Shown here: positions 6,855 to 7,970 of the stretch, one piece after another
Numbering within the stretch: position 1 is the stretch's first letter
How the letters are laid out: every line of letters begins with the position of its first letter
NCBI GenBank assembly: GCA_028282485.1
Contig: JANQHU010000309.1
Location: forward strand, 1-7,970
Origin: Bacillota bacterium
GTDB lineage: Bacteria > Bacillota > UBA4882 > UBA8346
DNA: 7,970 bases
Reading direction: 5' to 3'
The notes under the pieces: generated by a model
What the model was told of the DNA's origin: nothing
The model's input: only the letters and a program-made list of their open reading frames with translations
The model's database searches: none
Program-made: the position numbers and the translations under genes

Positions 6855-7970
6855 ATCCTTCCCACTCCCTTTAAAATATTCTAATAAAGATAATCTTAAA
6901 TTTAAGGCCTTAGCTACATTTTTAAAATAAAAACCTGCTACCAGTTTAGCCTGTTCCTTGACTAATTCTAAAGTCAACTTGTCCATTCGCGCAACAAAAT
7001 CCTCTTCGTAAACTTCAGTATTTTTACATTTATCAATATCTTTTAAGAAAAAATCCCGTAAAAGTTCCCGGTTAATCAAGAGGAGATCTAACATTCGAGC
7101 CGAAAACCGCCCCGGTTTCGTCTTAATGTTTTTGGCTTCACTATAGTAATTACGCCGCAGATAATTACTAAAAAACAATTCGTCAAACCTAGCTGCTAAT
7201 TCACTTTTACCTGGGAAGTTTTCGGGTGGCAAAGGAAGATCTTTCTCTTCTCCATCACCAGTAATCTCTAAATAATTTTTTAATTGAAACCGAATTTGCC
7301 TCTTGGCAATTGGAATATTATCATAATCTTCGATAGTGACCTCTTTCCCTTTGGTTAAATAGAGATAATGGCGTGATTGGGCGTCAGCACGTGCCTGGAC
7401 CTCAGTTTGGAAATCATACTTATAATCAAGCTCCACCACGTTTTCTTTTAGAGATTTGAGCCAATCAAAAGTCTTCTTAGTCAGCAAGGCTTTCGAGCTA
7501 GTAATGCGTAACGGCACTTGAAATTTGGTTGTTTTCAATTTCAAAAATGGTTTTTTGGCATTTAATGACATATTATCATTTGCCAAACCATAAATTTCTC
7601 CGTTTACCAAAATATTGAATTCATTATTGTTATAAATTTTCGGAAAAACATAACGATGATACTCTTTTTTATAAAGCGATTCTTCTTTATCAAAAAAAAC
7701 TTTAATATACTTATCAAAATTTGTTGCACTAATAACTGCAATTAAACTGTTAGCTTTTTCAATAAAAAAATCCCTTTTCTGCTGCAGTTCCTCACTGGCT
7801 ATTTCGGCAAAATTTAATTTTTCAAGAATTTCTAAAGTCTTTTTATCTTTAGGTTTTTTTAAAAAGGCGGCAAAGTAACGCTTTACTACCTCATTATATT
7901 CCTCTATGGTTAAAGCATTTTTTCCTATTACCGGAAAAAGATCCTTTTTAATAAAAAAACTTAAGTAATT
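6477..7970 (-). CDS. cas8b: Type I-B Cascade large subunit Cas8b (Csh1/TM1802-like), 5'-truncated by window edge
   Basis: Large subunit of the type I-B Cascade complex. In this family it recognises the PAM, helps open the target DNA and recruits Cas3. The frame is open to the right edge without a stop, so 497 C-terminal residues are visible and the N-terminus is missing; family members are usually about 560-700 residues. A TTG at 7608-7610 could be mistaken for a start, but coding sequence continues upstream of it. In fragment numbering, a segment at 126-143 contains the conserved-looking NDNMSLNAKKPFL block, and a helical C-terminal part holds FLGGQIAYYLVSQS (404-417) followed by SLIEPFLRV, which I associate with the C-terminal small-subunit-like region of Cas8b. 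It lies 40-46 nt upstream of cas7. Position first in the visible cas set, just before cas7-cas5-cas3, supports the call. The exact Cas8b subfamily is an inference from motif memory and gene order. Confidence 0.86.
   Translation of the reverse strand, partial: NYLSFFIKKDLFPVIGKNALTIEEYNEVVKRYFAAFLKKPKDKKTLEILEKLNFAEIASEELQQKRDFFIEKANSLIAVISATNFDKYIKVFFDKEESLYKKEYHRYVFPKIYNNNEFNILVNGEIYGLANDNMSLNAKKPFLKLKTTKFQVPLRITSSKALLTKKTFDWLKSLKENVVELDYKYDFQTEVQARADAQSRHYLYLTKGKEVTIEDYDNIPIAKRQIRFQLKNYLEITGDGEEKDLPLPPENFPGKSELAARFDELFFSNYLRRNYYSEAKNIKTKPGRFSARMLDLLLINRELLRDFFLKDIDKCKNTEVYEEDFVARMDKLTLELVKEQAKLVAGFYFKNVAKALNLRLSLLEYFKGSGKDMGSRISDFYEEIGFELKKEDFYTCQNDNQFYFLGGQIAYYLVSQSEAENKKCSLIEPFLRVATPIQLKEQLKNVFNSYKHKIPLKFLTFRNAFSAVMDYEGTSNLKDKQDFFLAGFMAKNLFYNK

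Noticed and set aside
7608..7610. TTG as the start of the rightmost gene, giving a 377-residue protein
   Set aside because: The same frame continues without a stop for 120 more codons to the window edge with protein-like composition, and there is no good ribosome binding site before the TTG. It is internal to a truncated cas8b.

Overview
The window is one co-directional operon on the minus strand, reading from the right edge to the left. It encodes a type I-B CRISPR-Cas system in the order cas8b (5' end cut off by the right edge), cas7, cas5, cas3, cas4, cas1, cas2. The AT-rich DNA, Lys/Glu/Ile-rich proteins, strong AGGAGG-type Shine-Dalgarno sequences and the Csh/TM1802-like I-B gene set suggest a low-GC Gram-positive anaerobe (Clostridia-like, possibly thermophilic). 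The sequence does not fix the species.

Layout. At 6477-7970 lies the large-subunit gene cas8b; 497 codons are visible and the start is off-window. At 5438-6430 is cas7 (backbone subunit), at 4572-5399 cas5, and at 1978-4551 a full-length fused HD nuclease-helicase cas3. The adaptation genes follow: cas4 (1487-1981), cas1 (461-1468) and cas2 (177-464). Genes are separated by about 40 nt or less, and cas3/cas4 and cas1/cas2 overlap by 4 nt in the ATGA arrangement, so the set is almost certainly co-transcribed and partly translationally coupled. No promoter is visible inside; it should lie to the right of the window.

How the genes work together. Cas8b, Cas7 and Cas5 (plus a Cas6 not seen here and probably an internally translated Cas11-like small subunit) form Cascade, which binds crRNA and recognises PAM-flanked target DNA. 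Cas3 is recruited to unwind and degrade the target. Cas4, Cas1 and Cas2 select, trim and integrate new spacers. All catalytic residues that can be checked by eye in Cas1, Cas2, Cas3 and Cas4 are present, so the system looks intact over the visible part.

The only non-coding stretch of note is 1-176, downstream of cas2. It is more GC-rich than the rest and holds three successive hairpins. No CRISPR repeat, leader, tRNA, transposon or other defence gene was seen. The array and cas6 would have to be outside the window. I see no clearly new system here; the points most worth following up are a possible internal start for Cas11b inside cas8b and the hairpin cluster after cas2.
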